Source: Bacillus safensis FO-36b (GTDB lineage Bacteria > Bacillota > Bacilli > Bacillales > Bacillaceae). From it: a stretch of DNA of 64,000 nucleotides. The stretch lies in NCBI RefSeq assembly GCF_000691165.1, contig NZ_ASJD01000002.1, positions 124,001-188,000 on the forward strand, read 5' to 3'. The translations under genes were made by a program, and so were the position numbers. Position 1 is the stretch's first letter; the number at the start of each line of letters is the position of its first letter. Under the pieces are notes generated by a model, which had not been told where the DNA came from, ran no database searches, and saw nothing but the letters and a program-made list of their open reading frames with translations. Below, piece after piece: positions 1 to 12,277 of the stretch.

Positions 1-3198
<3,198 letters not shown>

Positions 3199-4383
3199 TT
3201 ATTTATCGTTTAATGCAGTAACACCAGGAAGTTCTTTGCCTTCCATAAATTCAAGTGAAGCGCCGCCGCCTGTAGAAATATGGCTCATCTGATCGGCAAG
3301 ACCAAATTTCTCAACAGCTGCTGCTGAATCTCCACCGCCAATGACAGAATATGTATCTTTTGCTTCTGCCAGTGCTTCTGCGATAGCTTTTGTTCCTTTA
3401 GCGAATGCATCGATTTCAAATACACCCATTGGTCCGTTCCAGACAACAAGTTTGCTGTTTTTAATAACGTCAGCATACTTTTCTCTTGTCTCTGTTCCAA
3501 TATCAAGTGCTTCTAGATCACTTGGAATTTCAGAGATTGGCACAATGCTTGTATTCGCATCATTTGAAAAGTCGTCGGCTACCAGAACATCTGTTGGAAT
3601 CAGGAAGTTCACGCCTTTTTCCTTTGCACGGTCCATAAAGGATTTCGCTAAATCTACTTTGTCTTCTTCTAATAGAGATTTCCCTACTTCGTGGCCTAAT
3701 GCTTTCACAAATGTGTAAGCAAGTCCGCCGCCGATGATGAGGTTGTCCACTTTATCAAGAAGACTTTCAATCACACCGATTTTATCCTTTACTTTTGCGC
3801 CGCCGATAATCGCTGTAAATGGGCGATCAGGGTTTGAAATGGCTTTTCCTAAAACCTCAAGCTCTTTTTGCATGAGGAAGCCTGAAACAGCCGGAAGATA
3901 AGCTGCAATACCAGCTGTCGATGCATGTGCACGGTGTGCAGCACCGAACGCATCATTGACATACACATCGGCTAAATCAGCAAATGCTTTTGATAATTCA
4001 GGATCGTTCTTTTCTTCACCAGGATAGAAACGAACGTTTTCAAGCACTAGCACATCTCCTTCTTTTAAGTCAGAGATTTGCTTTTTCACGTTGTCGCCGT
4101 AAGCTTCATCTGCTTTTTTCACTTCTTTTCCAAGAAGCTCTTGCAGACGTTTTGCCACAGGTGTCAGACGCAGTTCTTCAGTAACTTGACCCTTCGGACG
4201 ACCCAAATGACTAGCTAGCAGTACCTTTGCGCCTTGTCCTGTTAAATACTCAATTGTTGGTAATGCTGCGCGGATACGAGTATCATCCGTCACTTCTCCG
4301 TCCTTCATCGGAACGTTAAAATCTACGCGGCAGAACACAACTTTACCTTTTACGTCAATGTCTTTTACTGATTTCTTATTCAT
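3199..4383 (-). CDS. pgk: Phosphoglycerate kinase
   Basis: Transfers phosphate from 1,3-bisphosphoglycerate to ADP. The start chosen is ATG 4383 ([14 protein letters not shown], 394 residues, the family length); an upstream in-frame extension to 4425 contains the Shine-Dalgarno AAAGGAGG and is therefore leader. Motifs: substrate-binding DFNVPMKDG and SHLGRPKG, nucleotide-binding [13 protein letters not shown] near the C-terminus. It follows gapA after a 213-bp gap that contains a terminator-like hairpin, so pgk and the downstream genes may be transcribed partly by read-through from the cggR promoter and partly from a promoter in the gap. I could not identify a convincing second promoter. Confidence 0.98.
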   Translation of the reverse strand: MNKKSVKDIDVKGKVVFCRVDFNVPMKDGEVTDDTRIRAALPTIEYLTGQGAKVLLASHLGRPKGQVTEELRLTPVAKRLQELLGKEVKKADEAYGDNVKKQISDLKEGDVLVLENVRFYPGEEKNDPELSKAFADLADVYVNDAFGAAHRAHASTAGIAAYLPAVSGFLMQKELEVLGKAISNPDRPFTAIIGGAKVKDKIGVIESLLDKVDNLIIGGGLAYTFVKALGHEVGKSLLEEDKVDLAKSFMDRAKEKGVNFLIPTDVLVADDFSNDANTSIVPISEIPSDLEALDIGTETREKYADVIKNSKLVVWNGPMGVFEIDAFAKGTKAIAEALAEAKDTYSVIGGGDSAAAVEKFGLADQMSHISTGGGASLEFMEGKELPGVTALNDK

Positions 4384-4506
4384 GCTCGTCAGGAGATCCT
4401 CCTTTATTCTGGTTTCCTTACGCATTGGACAAGACTCTCTTTATCCTTTTCCCATTTTGCCCTCATCAAAACGAGAAATCGTGCAGAACGGATAAAAACA
4501 GAGAAA

Positions 4507-4534
4507 AAGGGAAAGGGATGCTTCCCCTTCCCTT
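4507..4534 (-). terminator. Terminator-like hairpin between gapA and pgk
   Basis: On the minus strand a GC-rich stem (AAGGGAAGGG pairing with CCCTTTCCCTT, one bulged T) is followed by T-rich sequence (TTTTTCTCTGTTTTT). It lies about 60 bp after the gapA stop and upstream of pgk, inside the glycolytic operon, so it probably gives partial termination or 3'-end protection of cggR-gapA mRNA. Confidence 0.75.
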
Positions 4535-4596
4535 GTCCGTCTTCATTATATCGTGTCTCTAGGAAAGAACCAAGTGAGTTCCTTCAGTGTGAGAAA

Positions 4597-5604
4597 TTAA
4601 AGACCTTGTTTTGCAATGTAAGCTGCAAGGTCAACAACGCGGTGAGAATATCCGCTCTCGTTATCGTACCAAGAAATCACTTTCACCATGCTGCCTTCCA
4701 TTACCATTGTAGAAAGAGCATCGATTGTTGAAGAGTTTGCATTACCATTGTAGTCACCAGATACTAATGGCTCTTCGCTGTAGCCAAGGATTCCTTTAAG
4801 TTCTCCTTCAGCTGCTTCTTTAAGTGCTGCATTTACGTCTTCAGCTGTTACATCTTGGTTTAATTCAGCCACAAGGTCAACTAAAGAAACGTTAGGTGTT
4901 GGAACACGCATAGCGCCACCGTTTAATTTACCTTTAAGTTCAGGCAATACAAGTGAAACAGCTTTCGCAGCACCTGTAGAAGTTGGGATGATGTTTTCCG
5001 CAGCTGCACGAGCACGACGGTAGTCTTTGTGCGGAAGATCAAGAATTTGCTGGTCATTTGTGTATGAGTGAACAGTTGTCATCATACCGCGTTTGATACC
5101 AAATTTATCGTTAAGTACTTTTGCAAATGGAGCTAAGCAGTTTGTCGTACAAGATGCATTAGAGATGACATCGTGGCTAGCTGCATCGTATTTGTCTTCG
5201 TTTACACCCATAACGATTGTGATATCTTCTTCGTTAGCAGGAGCAGAGATGATGACTTTTTTAGCGCCAGCTTCTAAGTGTTTCGCAGCGTCTGCACGTT
5301 TTGTGAAGAATCCAGTAGATTCAACAACGATTTCTACGCCTTGTTTACCCCAGCTTAATTTCGCAGGGTCACGCTCAGCTGATACTTCGATTGTTTTACC
5401 GTTCACTACTAAGTTTGTACCGTCTACAGAAACCTCTGCATCTAGTTTTCCGTGAACAGAGTCATATTGTAAAAGGTGTGCAAGCATGTTAGCATCTGTT
5501 AGATCGTTAACCGCTACTACCTCAACTTCAGGATTATTTAATGCTGCACGAAATACGTTACGTCCAATACGTCCAAATCCGTTAATACCGACTTTTACTG
5601 CCAT
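4597..5604 (-). CDS. gapA: Glyceraldehyde-3-phosphate dehydrogenase (glycolytic, NAD)
   Basis: Oxidises glyceraldehyde-3-phosphate to 1,3-bisphosphoglycerate with NAD. 335 residues, normal length. The N-terminal Rossmann motif [16 protein letters not shown] and the catalytic cysteine in [10 protein letters not shown] are intact, with the catalytic histidine in [12 protein letters not shown] start at 5604 is preceded by AAAAGGAGG. It lies 31 bp after cggR, whose repressor controls the operon, which marks it as the glycolytic GapA and not gluconeogenic GapB. A terminator-like hairpin follows before pgk. Confidence 0.98.
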   Translation of the reverse strand: MAVKVGINGFGRIGRNVFRAALNNPEVEVVAVNDLTDANMLAHLLQYDSVHGKLDAEVSVDGTNLVVNGKTIEVSAERDPAKLSWGKQGVEIVVESTGFFTKRADAAKHLEAGAKKVIISAPANEEDITIVMGVNEDKYDAASHDVISNASCTTNCLAPFAKVLNDKFGIKRGMMTTVHSYTNDQQILDLPHKDYRRARAAAENIIPTSTGAAKAVSLVLPELKGKLNGGAMRVPTPNVSLVDLVAELNQDVTAEDVNAALKEAAEGELKGILGYSEEPLVSGDYNGNANSSTIDALSTMVMEGSMVKVISWYDNESGYSHRVVDLAAYIAKQGL

Positions 5605-5635
5605 GATGTTTCCTCCTTTTATAGGTCACAATGTT

Positions 5636-6673
5636 TTATATTGAGGGATCAATTGACTCCCTTAATAACTCTTTTGCGGCTCCTTCGTCTGTGACGAGAA
5701 CCGTTCGGCGCGGTTTTTTGAAATAAGCTTCAATCGCCCCCGCCTTTGATGATCCACCTGCAACAGCAATGATGTGTGGAATGCTTTCTAGATCATCTAG
5801 CTGCATACCGACGGAGTGCACTTTGTGTACGACCTCACCATCACGATTAAAGTAATAGCCAAAGGCCTCTGTCACTGCGTCATGCTCATCAATCTTTTTT
5901 AAATCTTCAGCTGGTGTATTTCGTCTCATCGCCATTGTTTTTGCTTCACCAATACCATGAATAAGCATCGTGGACGATTTAATCGTTTGAAGCACTTCTT
6001 TGACGGACGGCTCTTCAATAATGGAAGAGTAAGCACCTTCTGACAGCTGCCCTGGAACAAACAGCAGTTTGTAAGTACCGGAAGCTTTTTCAGCCATGTG
6101 GGCACAAATGGTGTTTGCCTGATTTTTTACATTCTCCCCAAGACCGCCTCTCGCAGGGACAAACATCATATCGCGGTTTTTGGCATCAGGGGTCATCATT
6201 TCGGCAACGGCTTCCATCGTCGTTCCGCCAGTGACGGCGACGATATTATTTCCAGTAAACCTTTTTTTCATGCATTGGACAGCAGCTCTTCCCATTTCTT
6301 GCTTCACCCACGGGGATTCGTCACTGTCACCAGAAACGATCATGACTTCTTCCAGACCTAACTTTCTCTTTAATGTATTTTCCAAAAAGGTTAAACCTAA
6401 AACGTCCTTCATCATTCCTTCAAGCATTTCAAGCAAAGCGTGACCCTCACTCGTCAGCATCATGCCGCTCGTTTTGACATCCAGCAGATTTTGTTCTTTT
6501 AAAAACTGAACTTCAGCACGTAAGATGCGCTCGCTGAGACCAAGACTCGTCGCAAGGCTTCTGCGGCCAATTGGTTCAGCTAATCTGATGTACTGCAAAA
6601 TGTCGTAGCGTTTTTGCATAACAATGAGAAGATCTGGCAATAATTTTTTTTGAGCTTCCAATAAATGATTCAT
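5636..6673 (-). CDS. cggR: Central glycolytic genes regulator (SorC/DeoR family)
   Basis: Repressor of the glycolytic operon whose inducer is fructose-1,6-bisphosphate (family knowledge). Start ATG 6673 gives 345 residues beginning MNHLLEAQKKLLPDLL, close to the B. subtilis protein (340); 11 further codons upstream carry the Shine-Dalgarno AAAGGG and are rejected. The N-terminal winged helix is visible (RRSLATSLGLSERILRAEV), followed by a sugar-phosphate-binding domain with GGTTMEAVAE and GGSSKAGAIEAY. It is first in the operon with gapA, and its own operator lies 28-63 bp upstream of the start. Confidence 0.97.
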   Translation of the reverse strand: MNHLLEAQKKLLPDLLIVMQKRYDILQYIRLAEPIGRRSLATSLGLSERILRAEVQFLKEQNLLDVKTSGMMLTSEGHALLEMLEGMMKDVLGLTFLENTLKRKLGLEEVMIVSGDSDESPWVKQEMGRAAVQCMKKRFTGNNIVAVTGGTTMEAVAEMMTPDAKNRDMMFVPARGGLGENVKNQANTICAHMAEKASGTYKLLFVPGQLSEGAYSSIIEEPSVKEVLQTIKSSTMLIHGIGEAKTMAMRRNTPAEDLKKIDEHDAVTEAFGYYFNRDGEVVHKVHSVGMQLDDLESIPHIIAVAGGSSKAGAIEAYFKKPRRTVLVTDEGAAKELLRESIDPSI

Positions 6674-6700
6674 GGCTAACGACCCTTTCTTTTCACGTTG

Positions 6701-6736
6701 GACCAAAAACGTCCCACTGTGACAAAAAACGTCCCG
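6701..6736 (-). promoter_or_regulatory. CggR operator
   Basis: On the minus strand two direct repeats are visible: CGGGAC-N6-TGTC, then 4 bp, then TGGGAC-N6-GGTC. This matches the known CggR operator pattern CGGGACN6TGTCN4CGGGACN6TGTC with two changes in the second half. It lies about 32 bp downstream of the expected transcription start, consistent with a road-block repressor. Confidence 0.93.
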
Positions 6737-6774
6737 CCACAGCCAAAAAAAATCAATCCCTGCTTTCTTTAATT

Positions 6775-6803
6775 ATTTTAACAGGATAATCTTGCATTTT
6801 CAA
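6775..6803 (-). promoter_or_regulatory. Sigma-A promoter of the cggR-gapA operon
   Basis: TTGAAA (6798-6803) and TAAAAT (6775-6780) are separated by exactly 17 bp on the minus strand. The CggR operator follows about 40 bp downstream of the -10. Confidence 0.88.
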
Positions 6804-6932
6804 CTCTTACAAACACATTTAGACAAAAAATAGACACATTTTCAAAGATAACCTGCTTGTCATCAAGGTTCTTGCTATGATATTTCTTTTCAAAATATTT
6901 ATTTTCTTTTATATAGAATGTATTCACGATGC

Positions 6933-6969
6933 AAAATGTGCATGCTGGTGAGATCAGCATGCACATTTT
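6933..6969 (-). terminator. Bidirectional terminator after rocE
   Basis: A perfect 15-bp stem (AAAATGTGCATGCTG with its complement) and 7-nt loop, flanked by T runs on both strands. It lies 14 bp past the rocE stop and separates the roc genes from the cggR promoter. Confidence 0.9.
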
Positions 6970-6982
6970 TTTCAGGATTTGC

Positions 6983-8392
6983 TTATGTTTTTGTGATGGT
7001 TCCAAACTGTTTTGCCTCTTCTTTCGGTTTGATTTTGAGATAATAAATGATGTAACAGGCAGCCATGAACGGAATTCCGCAATAAAGACCGATCCGCTGA
7101 TCCTCGATAAAAAACAAGCTGATGAGGACAATGCCAAATGCGATAAAGCCTGCTAATGGGACAAATGGATAGAGCGGTGTTCGGAAGACGAGATCCTTTA
7201 CATCTCCGCCCGCCTTTATGAATTGTTTTCTAAAGAAATACTGGGACAAGCAAATAGACATCCACACCACAACAAGAACCATACCAGAAATAGAAATGAG
7301 CCACACATACACCGTTTTTGGTGCCACAACACTTGTCAGCAGAGATAGTGCAGATACGCCCATTGTGACCAATAGTGCATTGATCGGAATTTTACGCTTG
7401 GACAGCTTTTTCGTAAAGTCAGGTCCTTTCCCGTCTTTCGACAGTGCCCAAAGCATACGTGATGATGCATATAATCCAGAGTTTGCTACAGATAAGACCG
7501 CTGTGATGATGATAAAATTCATGATATCTGCAGCATACGGTATACCGACCTTGTCCAGCACGACGACAAACGGGCTGTCGACGGTGCCTGCTGTCTGCCA
7601 TGGAAGAAGTGCGGCCAGAACCGCAATGGATAAAACGAAAAAGACCATCGTTCTCCAAATAATATTTCGTATAGAACGAGGCAATGTTTTTTCAGGGTTT
7701 TCACTCTCTCCTGCGGCAATCCCTACAAGTTCTGTTCCTTGAAAGGAGAAATTGACCGTGACCATGGTTAATAAAATAGCAAAAACGCCGTTAGGAAATA
7801 GTCCGCCATGATCCGTCAAATGACGAAATAGAGGAGCTGGTTCTCCATCTTTCAAATGAATCATTCCGAAAATTGCGCCAATTCCAATGATAATAAATAA
7901 TAGGATGGCAGCGACCTTAATGGCTGAAAACCAAAACTCGGTTTCAGCGAAGCTGCGAGCTGAGATGGCATTCACGGCAAATAAAATCACGCTAAACGCA
8001 AGACACCACAGCCAAACAGGGATATCTGGGAACCACCTTTGGAGCAAAATGCCTGCTGACGTAAACTCCAGTCCTATTGTACATGCCCAGCTAAACCAAT
8101 AAAGCCAGCCGATCATAAAGCCTGTGGACGGACCTATATATTTGGTTGCATACTCCTGAAAGGAACCCGCTGTTGGCATCGCCACTGCTAATTCTCCAAG
8201 ACAGAGCATCACCAAATACATTAACAATCCGCCAATGATAAAGGATAGAATGGCTCCCCCGGGTCCAGCCTGATGGATAATGAGTCCTGACCCAAGGAAA
8301 AGACCAGTACCAATGACGCCGCCTAAGGCAATCATAAAGAGATGCCTGCTTTTCATGGAACGTTCTAGTTCATTATGCTGTTCTTGGTTCAA
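6983..8392 (-). CDS. rocE: Amino acid permease, RocE type (arginine/ornithine)
   Basis: A 469-residue APC-superfamily transporter with about 12 hydrophobic segments. The N-terminus (RSMKSRHLFMIALGGVIGTG) and the whole length align from memory with B. subtilis RocE (467 residues), which imports arginine and ornithine. The family motif GGVIGTGLFLGSG in helix 1 and the amphipathic GELAVAMPTAGSFQEYA are intact. It lies downstream of rocD, separated by 103 bp holding a hairpin, and is probably co-transcribed from the sigma-54 promoter upstream of rocD. In B. subtilis a rocF arginase gene follows rocE; here a terminator and then cggR follow instead. Confidence 0.88.
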   Translation of the reverse strand: MNQEQHNELERSMKSRHLFMIALGGVIGTGLFLGSGLIIHQAGPGGAILSFIIGGLLMYLVMLCLGELAVAMPTAGSFQEYATKYIGPSTGFMIGWLYWFSWACTIGLEFTSAGILLQRWFPDIPVWLWCLAFSVILFAVNAISARSFAETEFWFSAIKVAAILLFIIIGIGAIFGMIHLKDGEPAPLFRHLTDHGGLFPNGVFAILLTMVTVNFSFQGTELVGIAAGESENPEKTLPRSIRNIIWRTMVFFVLSIAVLAALLPWQTAGTVDSPFVVVLDKVGIPYAADIMNFIIITAVLSVANSGLYASSRMLWALSKDGKGPDFTKKLSKRKIPINALLVTMGVSALSLLTSVVAPKTVYVWLISISGMVLVVVWMSICLSQYFFRKQFIKAGGDVKDLVFRTPLYPFVPLAGFIAFGIVLISLFFIEDQRIGLYCGIPFMAACYIIYYLKIKPKEEAKQFGTITKT

Positions 8393-8462
8393 ATCCGCTT
8401 CCCCACTTTCACTCTTCTATTCATCATCCTTTGACAAAATTCGCTGTTCGTTGAAAGAGAAA

Positions 8463-8485
8463 GGGAGAAAGTGAAGGTTTCTCCC
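8463..8485 (-). terminator. Hairpin between rocD and rocE
   Basis: Minus-strand stem GGGAGAAA / TTTCTCCC with a 7-nt loop, followed by TTTCTCTTTC. Located 10 bp after the rocD stop. It may be a weak terminator that lowers rocE expression relative to rocD, or a stabilising mRNA hairpin. Confidence 0.55.
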
Positions 8486-8495
8486 CCTTTGACAT

Positions 8496-9689
8496 TTATG
8501 CTTGAAATAATGCTTCAATATGACCAATCGCCCAGTCTAAATCTTCTTTAGATATCGTGAGAGGCGGTGCAAAGCGGATGACGGTCTCATGGGTTTCCTT
8601 ACATAACAGCCCTGCTTGTTTCAGCTTTTCACAATAAGGTCTCGCTGCCTCTGTCAGCTCCATGCCGATAAATAATCCGCGGCCGCGCACTTCCTTGATG
8701 ACAGGACTTTGAATGCGCGTGAGTTTGTCTTTTAAGTATTCGCCAAGCTCCATAGAACGCGCTGCAAGGTTTTCGTCGATTAAGACATCCAGTGCAGCCA
8801 GCGATACCGCACACGCAAGAGGATTTCCGCCGAAGGTAGAGCCGTGAGATCCAGGGTTAAACACACCTAATATATCGCGGTTTGCGACCACACACGAGAT
8901 TGGGAATACACCGCCGCCTAAAGCTTTCCCAAGAATCAGCATATCTGGCTCAATGTCTTCCCAGTCACATGCAAACATCTTTCCTGTTCGCGCTAATCCA
9001 ACCTGAATTTCATCCGCAATGAACAGCACATGTTCCTTTTCACAAAGCGCCTTCGCTTCCTTCAAGAAGCCTTCTGGCGGCATGACAATTCCCGCTTCTC
9101 CTTGAATAGGTTCGATCAGAAAAGCCGCTGTTTGTGGTGTGATGGCTTCACGCAACGCTTCAATATCTCCGTAAGGAATCAGTTTAATGCCTGGAAGCAT
9201 TGGACCGAAACCTCTTTGATATTCTGCTTCAGAAGAAAGGGAAACAGCCGTCATCGTTCTGCCATGGAAGTTACCGACGCACGCAATGATTTCTGCGCGA
9301 TTGTCTTCGATTCCCTTGACGTCATAGCCCCAGCGTCTTGCTGCTTTGACAGCTGTTTCTACAGCCTCAGCTCCAGTATTCATCGGGAGTGCCATCTCTT
9401 TATTCGTCAGTTGACAAATTTTCTCATACCAAGGACCAAGCTGATCATTGTGAAAAGCTCTTGAGGTCAGTGTTACCCGGTCTGCCTGTTTTTTGAGCGC
9501 TTCAATAATGCGGGGATGGCGATGCCCTTGGTTCACTGCGGAATATGCACTCAGCATATCCATATATCGATTGCCTTCAGGGTCTGTCACCCAAACTCCT
9601 TCAGCCTCTGAAATCACAATTGGCAGTGGATGATAGTTTGCCGCACCGTATTGTTCGGTTTGTTGAATCAATTCATTTGTCTGTGTCAT
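8496..9689 (-). CDS. rocD: Ornithine aminotransferase
   Basis: PLP-dependent class III aminotransferase converting ornithine and 2-oxoglutarate to glutamate semialdehyde and glutamate in arginine catabolism. 397 residues, typical for the family. The PLP lysine is in [13 protein letters not shown], preceded by the aspartate in [14 protein letters not shown]; the phosphate-binding [11 protein letters not shown] is also clear. ATG 9689 is preceded by AAGGAGGAATAG. A textbook sigma-54 promoter lies 63-79 bp upstream, with RocR activator sites further up, so expression should need SigL and RocR, both encoded within the next 4 kb. Confidence 0.95.
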   Translation of the reverse strand: MTQTNELIQQTEQYGAANYHPLPIVISEAEGVWVTDPEGNRYMDMLSAYSAVNQGHRHPRIIEALKKQADRVTLTSRAFHNDQLGPWYEKICQLTNKEMALPMNTGAEAVETAVKAARRWGYDVKGIEDNRAEIIACVGNFHGRTMTAVSLSSEAEYQRGFGPMLPGIKLIPYGDIEALREAITPQTAAFLIEPIQGEAGIVMPPEGFLKEAKALCEKEHVLFIADEIQVGLARTGKMFACDWEDIEPDMLILGKALGGGVFPISCVVANRDILGVFNPGSHGSTFGGNPLACAVSLAALDVLIDENLAARSMELGEYLKDKLTRIQSPVIKEVRGRGLFIGMELTEAARPYCEKLKQAGLLCKETHETVIRFAPPLTISKEDLDWAIGHIEALFQA

Positions 9690-9751
9690 CGTCTATTCCT
9701 CCTTCTATAAGCAGCCTCTTTTTCATTAGGTTCATCTACACACATATGATA

Positions 9752-9768
9752 TGCAAGGATCGTGCCAA
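9752..9768 (-). promoter_or_regulatory. Sigma-54 (-24/-12) promoter of rocD
   Basis: Minus strand TTGGCAC-N5-TTGCA, an exact match to the conserved sigma-54 promoter core. It lies in the rocD-rocR divergent region. Confidence 0.94.
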
Positions 9769-9808
9769 CTTTCTGCCTGCATTATGGCGGTGATTGATCT
9801 GGTTTTTT

Positions 9809-9827
9809 ATGCAAAATATTTTTGCAT
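9809..9827. promoter_or_regulatory. RocR upstream activating sequence 1
   Basis: Near-perfect 19-bp palindrome ATGCAAAA-TAT-TTTTGCAT, like the RocR-binding UAS known upstream of B. subtilis rocABC and rocDEF. It is about 45-70 bp upstream of the -24/-12 promoter. Confidence 0.85.
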
Positions 9828-9850
9828 CTGCCAAATTTTTTAGAGGAAAC

Positions 9851-9866
9851 CGCAAAATTTTTCATG
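9851..9866. promoter_or_regulatory. RocR upstream activating sequence 2 (degenerate)
   Basis: Imperfect palindrome CGCAAAATTTTTCATG, 24 bp from UAS 1. It also lies directly upstream of the rocR start region, overlapping a TAAAAT -10-like hexamer (9867-9872), so binding here could autoregulate rocR. Confidence 0.6.
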
Positions 9867-9897
9867 TAAAATAGAGGTAACGTCTGGAGGTGGCGCA

Positions 9898-11337
9898 ATG
9901 AAAGAAGATTCGTATACTGCAAAGCTCGAAAATGAGATTGATCTGTATAAACAAATGCTCGATTTAATAGATGTCGGGGTTCATGCAATTGACGAGAATG
10001 GCAACACTGTTGTCTATAATAAAAAAATGATGGAGATTGAGTCTTTGAAACGCTCTGATGTTCTCCATAAAAATGTATTAGACCTCTTCGTCTTCCAAGA
10101 CGACATGCACAGTACGCTTGTCCAAGCGCTGCGTACTGGGAAACAAACCGTTCATGCAAAGCAGACGTATCATAATTACAACGGAAAAGAAATCACAACG
10201 ATTAATCATACATACCCGCTCGTTCGAGACGGCCTCATCCAAGGAGCGGTTGAAATTTCGAATGATGTGACGAAGCTGGAACGGTTGATTCATCACAATA
10301 TGAAGAAAAAAGGAAGCACGCGCTTTACCTTTGATTCCATTATTGGACAAAGCCCTGCGTTTTTAGAGGTGATTGAGCATGCAAAACGAGCGACACGCAC
10401 CTCTTCCTATGTGCTCATTGTTGGAGAAACAGGGACAGGAAAAGAACTATTTGCACAAAGTATTCATAACGGCAGCAGCCGGTCATCTGGACCATTTATT
10501 ACCCAAAATTGCGCGGCACTGCCTGATAATCTCATTGAAAGTCTGCTCTTTGGTACACAAAAAGGGGCTTTTACAGGCGCAACTGATCAGCCCGGCTTAT
10601 TTGAACAGGCGCAGGGAGGTACACTGCTGCTTGATGAGATCAACTCATTAAATCCTGGTCTTCAAGCAAAACTGCTGCGTGTATTACAGGAGAAACGTGT
10701 GAGAAGGCTTGGCAGCACAAAAGAAATCGCTGTTGATGTAAGAGTCATTGCCAATATGAATGAGGATCCTGTAGATGCAATCGCAGGCGGACGCATGCGC
10801 AAGGATTTATTTTACCGGCTGGGTATTGTCACCTTATTTATTCCGCCGCTTTCTGAGCGAAAAGAAGACATTCCTACGTTTGTCAGTCATTTTATTCAAA
10901 AATATAATGAGCTGTTTCAAATGAAGGTGAAAGCGGCTGACGAAGAGGTACTAGCCCTTTTTCAAGCGTATGATTGGCCGGGTAATGTACGAGAACTGGA
11001 GCATGTGATTGAAGCGGGGATGAATATGATGATGGATGAGGATTACTTAAGCCTGCATCACCTTCCATATCATTTTAGATTTAAGCATGGGGAAGGGCGT
11101 CCTGCAGCGCAATTACAGACGAATCCTTTGCAGCATACCGCAGCAGCTGACACGTTTATTTATACAAGCCAAGAACATACGACTGATTTTCAAACCCAAA
11201 TGGAACGATTCGAAAAACAATACATCGTCCATTACTTAGAAAAAATGGACGATAATATTTCACAGACTGCAAAGATACTGGGCATGAGCAGGCAAAGTCT
11301 GCAATATCGCATGAAAAAGCTGCATATTTCTCGTTAA
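9898..11337 (+). CDS. rocR: Sigma-54-dependent activator of arginine catabolism
   Basis: NtrC/NifA-type enhancer-binding protein, 479 residues (B. subtilis RocR 461). Domains in order: N-terminal PAS sensor (about 10-110; MLDLIDVGVHAIDENGN), central AAA+ ATPase (about 145-370) with Walker A GETGTGKE, the sigma-54-contacting loop GAFTGA, Walker B LLLDEINSL, then a C-terminal Fis-type helix-turn-helix (NISQTAKILGMSRQSLQYRM). Shine-Dalgarno GGAGGTGG precedes ATG 9898. It is divergent from rocD and responds to ornithine or citrulline in B. subtilis. The terminator at 11344 separates it from convergent lutR. Confidence 0.95.
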   Translation: MKEDSYTAKLENEIDLYKQMLDLIDVGVHAIDENGNTVVYNKKMMEIESLKRSDVLHKNVLDLFVFQDDMHSTLVQALRTGKQTVHAKQTYHNYNGKEITTINHTYPLVRDGLIQGAVEISNDVTKLERLIHHNMKKKGSTRFTFDSIIGQSPAFLEVIEHAKRATRTSSYVLIVGETGTGKELFAQSIHNGSSRSSGPFITQNCAALPDNLIESLLFGTQKGAFTGATDQPGLFEQAQGGTLLLDEINSLNPGLQAKLLRVLQEKRVRRLGSTKEIAVDVRVIANMNEDPVDAIAGGRMRKDLFYRLGIVTLFIPPLSERKEDIPTFVSHFIQKYNELFQMKVKAADEEVLALFQAYDWPGNVRELEHVIEAGMNMMMDEDYLSLHHLPYHFRFKHGEGRPAAQLQTNPLQHTAAADTFIYTSQEHTTDFQTQMERFEKQYIVHYLEKMDDNISQTAKILGMSRQSLQYRMKKLHISR

Positions 11338-11343
11338 TAATAG

Positions 11344-11368
11344 AGCTGTGCCCTTATTCGGCACAGCT
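11344..11368. terminator. Bidirectional hairpin between rocR and lutR
   Basis: Stem AGCTGTGCC / GGCACAGCT with a 7-nt loop. It touches the lutR stop codon. T runs are weak on both sides, so it may act as an mRNA 3'-end barrier for convergent transcripts. Confidence 0.6.
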
Positions 11369-12105
11369 TACTGTGGTTCTGACTCTCTTGCCGGTTCTTG
11401 AATCACGTCACTCTGCAGTTTTTCTACATTTTTTAAATGCGTGAGCATCGCTCTTTCTGCTTCTTCTGGCTGTCTTGCCAAGACGGCTTTGTAAATGTGT
11501 TCATGTTCTTTGTAAAGCTGCCGAATGGAGGCTTTTTTTGAAAACAAGACGGCTTTTCTCGTCTCACGCATCGTTTCTACCAGCAAGGTGGAGACCTGAT
11601 TCATTAATGCTTTTAATAAATCATTCTTTGAGGCTGTGGCTATGGCGAGATGGAAGGAGAGGTCTGCCTCTTCACCAGTTTCTTTATGTGCTTCTGCGAG
11701 TTTCATTTGTTCGAGTGCCTCACGCAGCTGATGAAGGTCATCGTCCGTTCGGAGCAGCGCTGCCTTTTTGACAGCACCCGTCTCAATAATGGTCCTTAAT
11801 TCAAGGAGCTGCGTGACATCATGCTGCTTCATCAAAAATGCAGGAGACAGACTAAATGTGAGCTGTTCAGGATCGAACTGCTTCACATATGTACCTTCCC
11901 CTTGCTTCATCTCTATTAATCCGATCGCTTTGAGAGCAGACAGCGCCTCTCTTACAGCAGAACGGCTGACTTGAAAGCTTTCTGAGAGCGCTTGAACCGA
12001 ATCTAATTTTTCCCCCGGAAGAAGCTCACCTGTACGAATGGATTCAATTAATGCATCCGCAATTTCTTCATATATTTTTTTCGTTTTGATTTGTTTATAT
12101 TTCAA
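11368..12105 (-). CDS. lutR: GntR/FadR-family repressor, LutR-like
   Basis: 245-residue regulator with an N-terminal winged helix (about 8-72; LSESFQVSRSAVREALSALK) and a C-terminal all-helical FCD ligand-binding domain. The start MKYKQIKTKKIYEEIADAL and the remainder match from memory B. subtilis LutR (YvfI), the repressor of lactate-use genes lutABC and lutP. Like B. subtilis, it is next to sigL, but no lutP permease is seen here, so its targets must lie elsewhere. The ATG at 12105 is preceded by GAGGTGAG. Confidence 0.85.
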   Translation of the reverse strand: MKYKQIKTKKIYEEIADALIESIRTGELLPGEKLDSVQALSESFQVSRSAVREALSALKAIGLIEMKQGEGTYVKQFDPEQLTFSLSPAFLMKQHDVTQLLELRTIIETGAVKKAALLRTDDDLHQLREALEQMKLAEAHKETGEEADLSFHLAIATASKNDLLKALMNQVSTLLVETMRETRKAVLFSKKASIRQLYKEHEHIYKAVLARQPEEAERAMLTHLKNVEKLQSDVIQEPARESEPQ

Positions 12106-12240
12106 TTGGTCTCACCTCATCACTGTTGTCTATCCCTATCGGCTCATGCCCTATCTTATACTTTACCCCAAAATTTCCGATCACACGTCTCCCCTCTTTA
12201 ATTTTCAAGAAATCTTCGGGCTGCCTTGCTTTCAACAAAA

Positions 12241-12277
12241 AAAGAAGCACGTGCCATGTTCTGGCAAGTACTTCTTT
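12241..12277 (-). terminator. Terminator after sigL
   Basis: Minus-strand stem of 12 bp with two mismatches (GAAGTACTTGCC with GGCACGTGCTTC), loop 7 nt, then eight T. It lies immediately after the sigL stop at 12278. Confidence 0.85.

Noticed and set aside
6778-7137. 119-codon minus-strand frame between cggR and rocE
   Set aside because: It overlaps the rocE 3' end in another frame, the terminator and the cggR promoter; no family resemblance.
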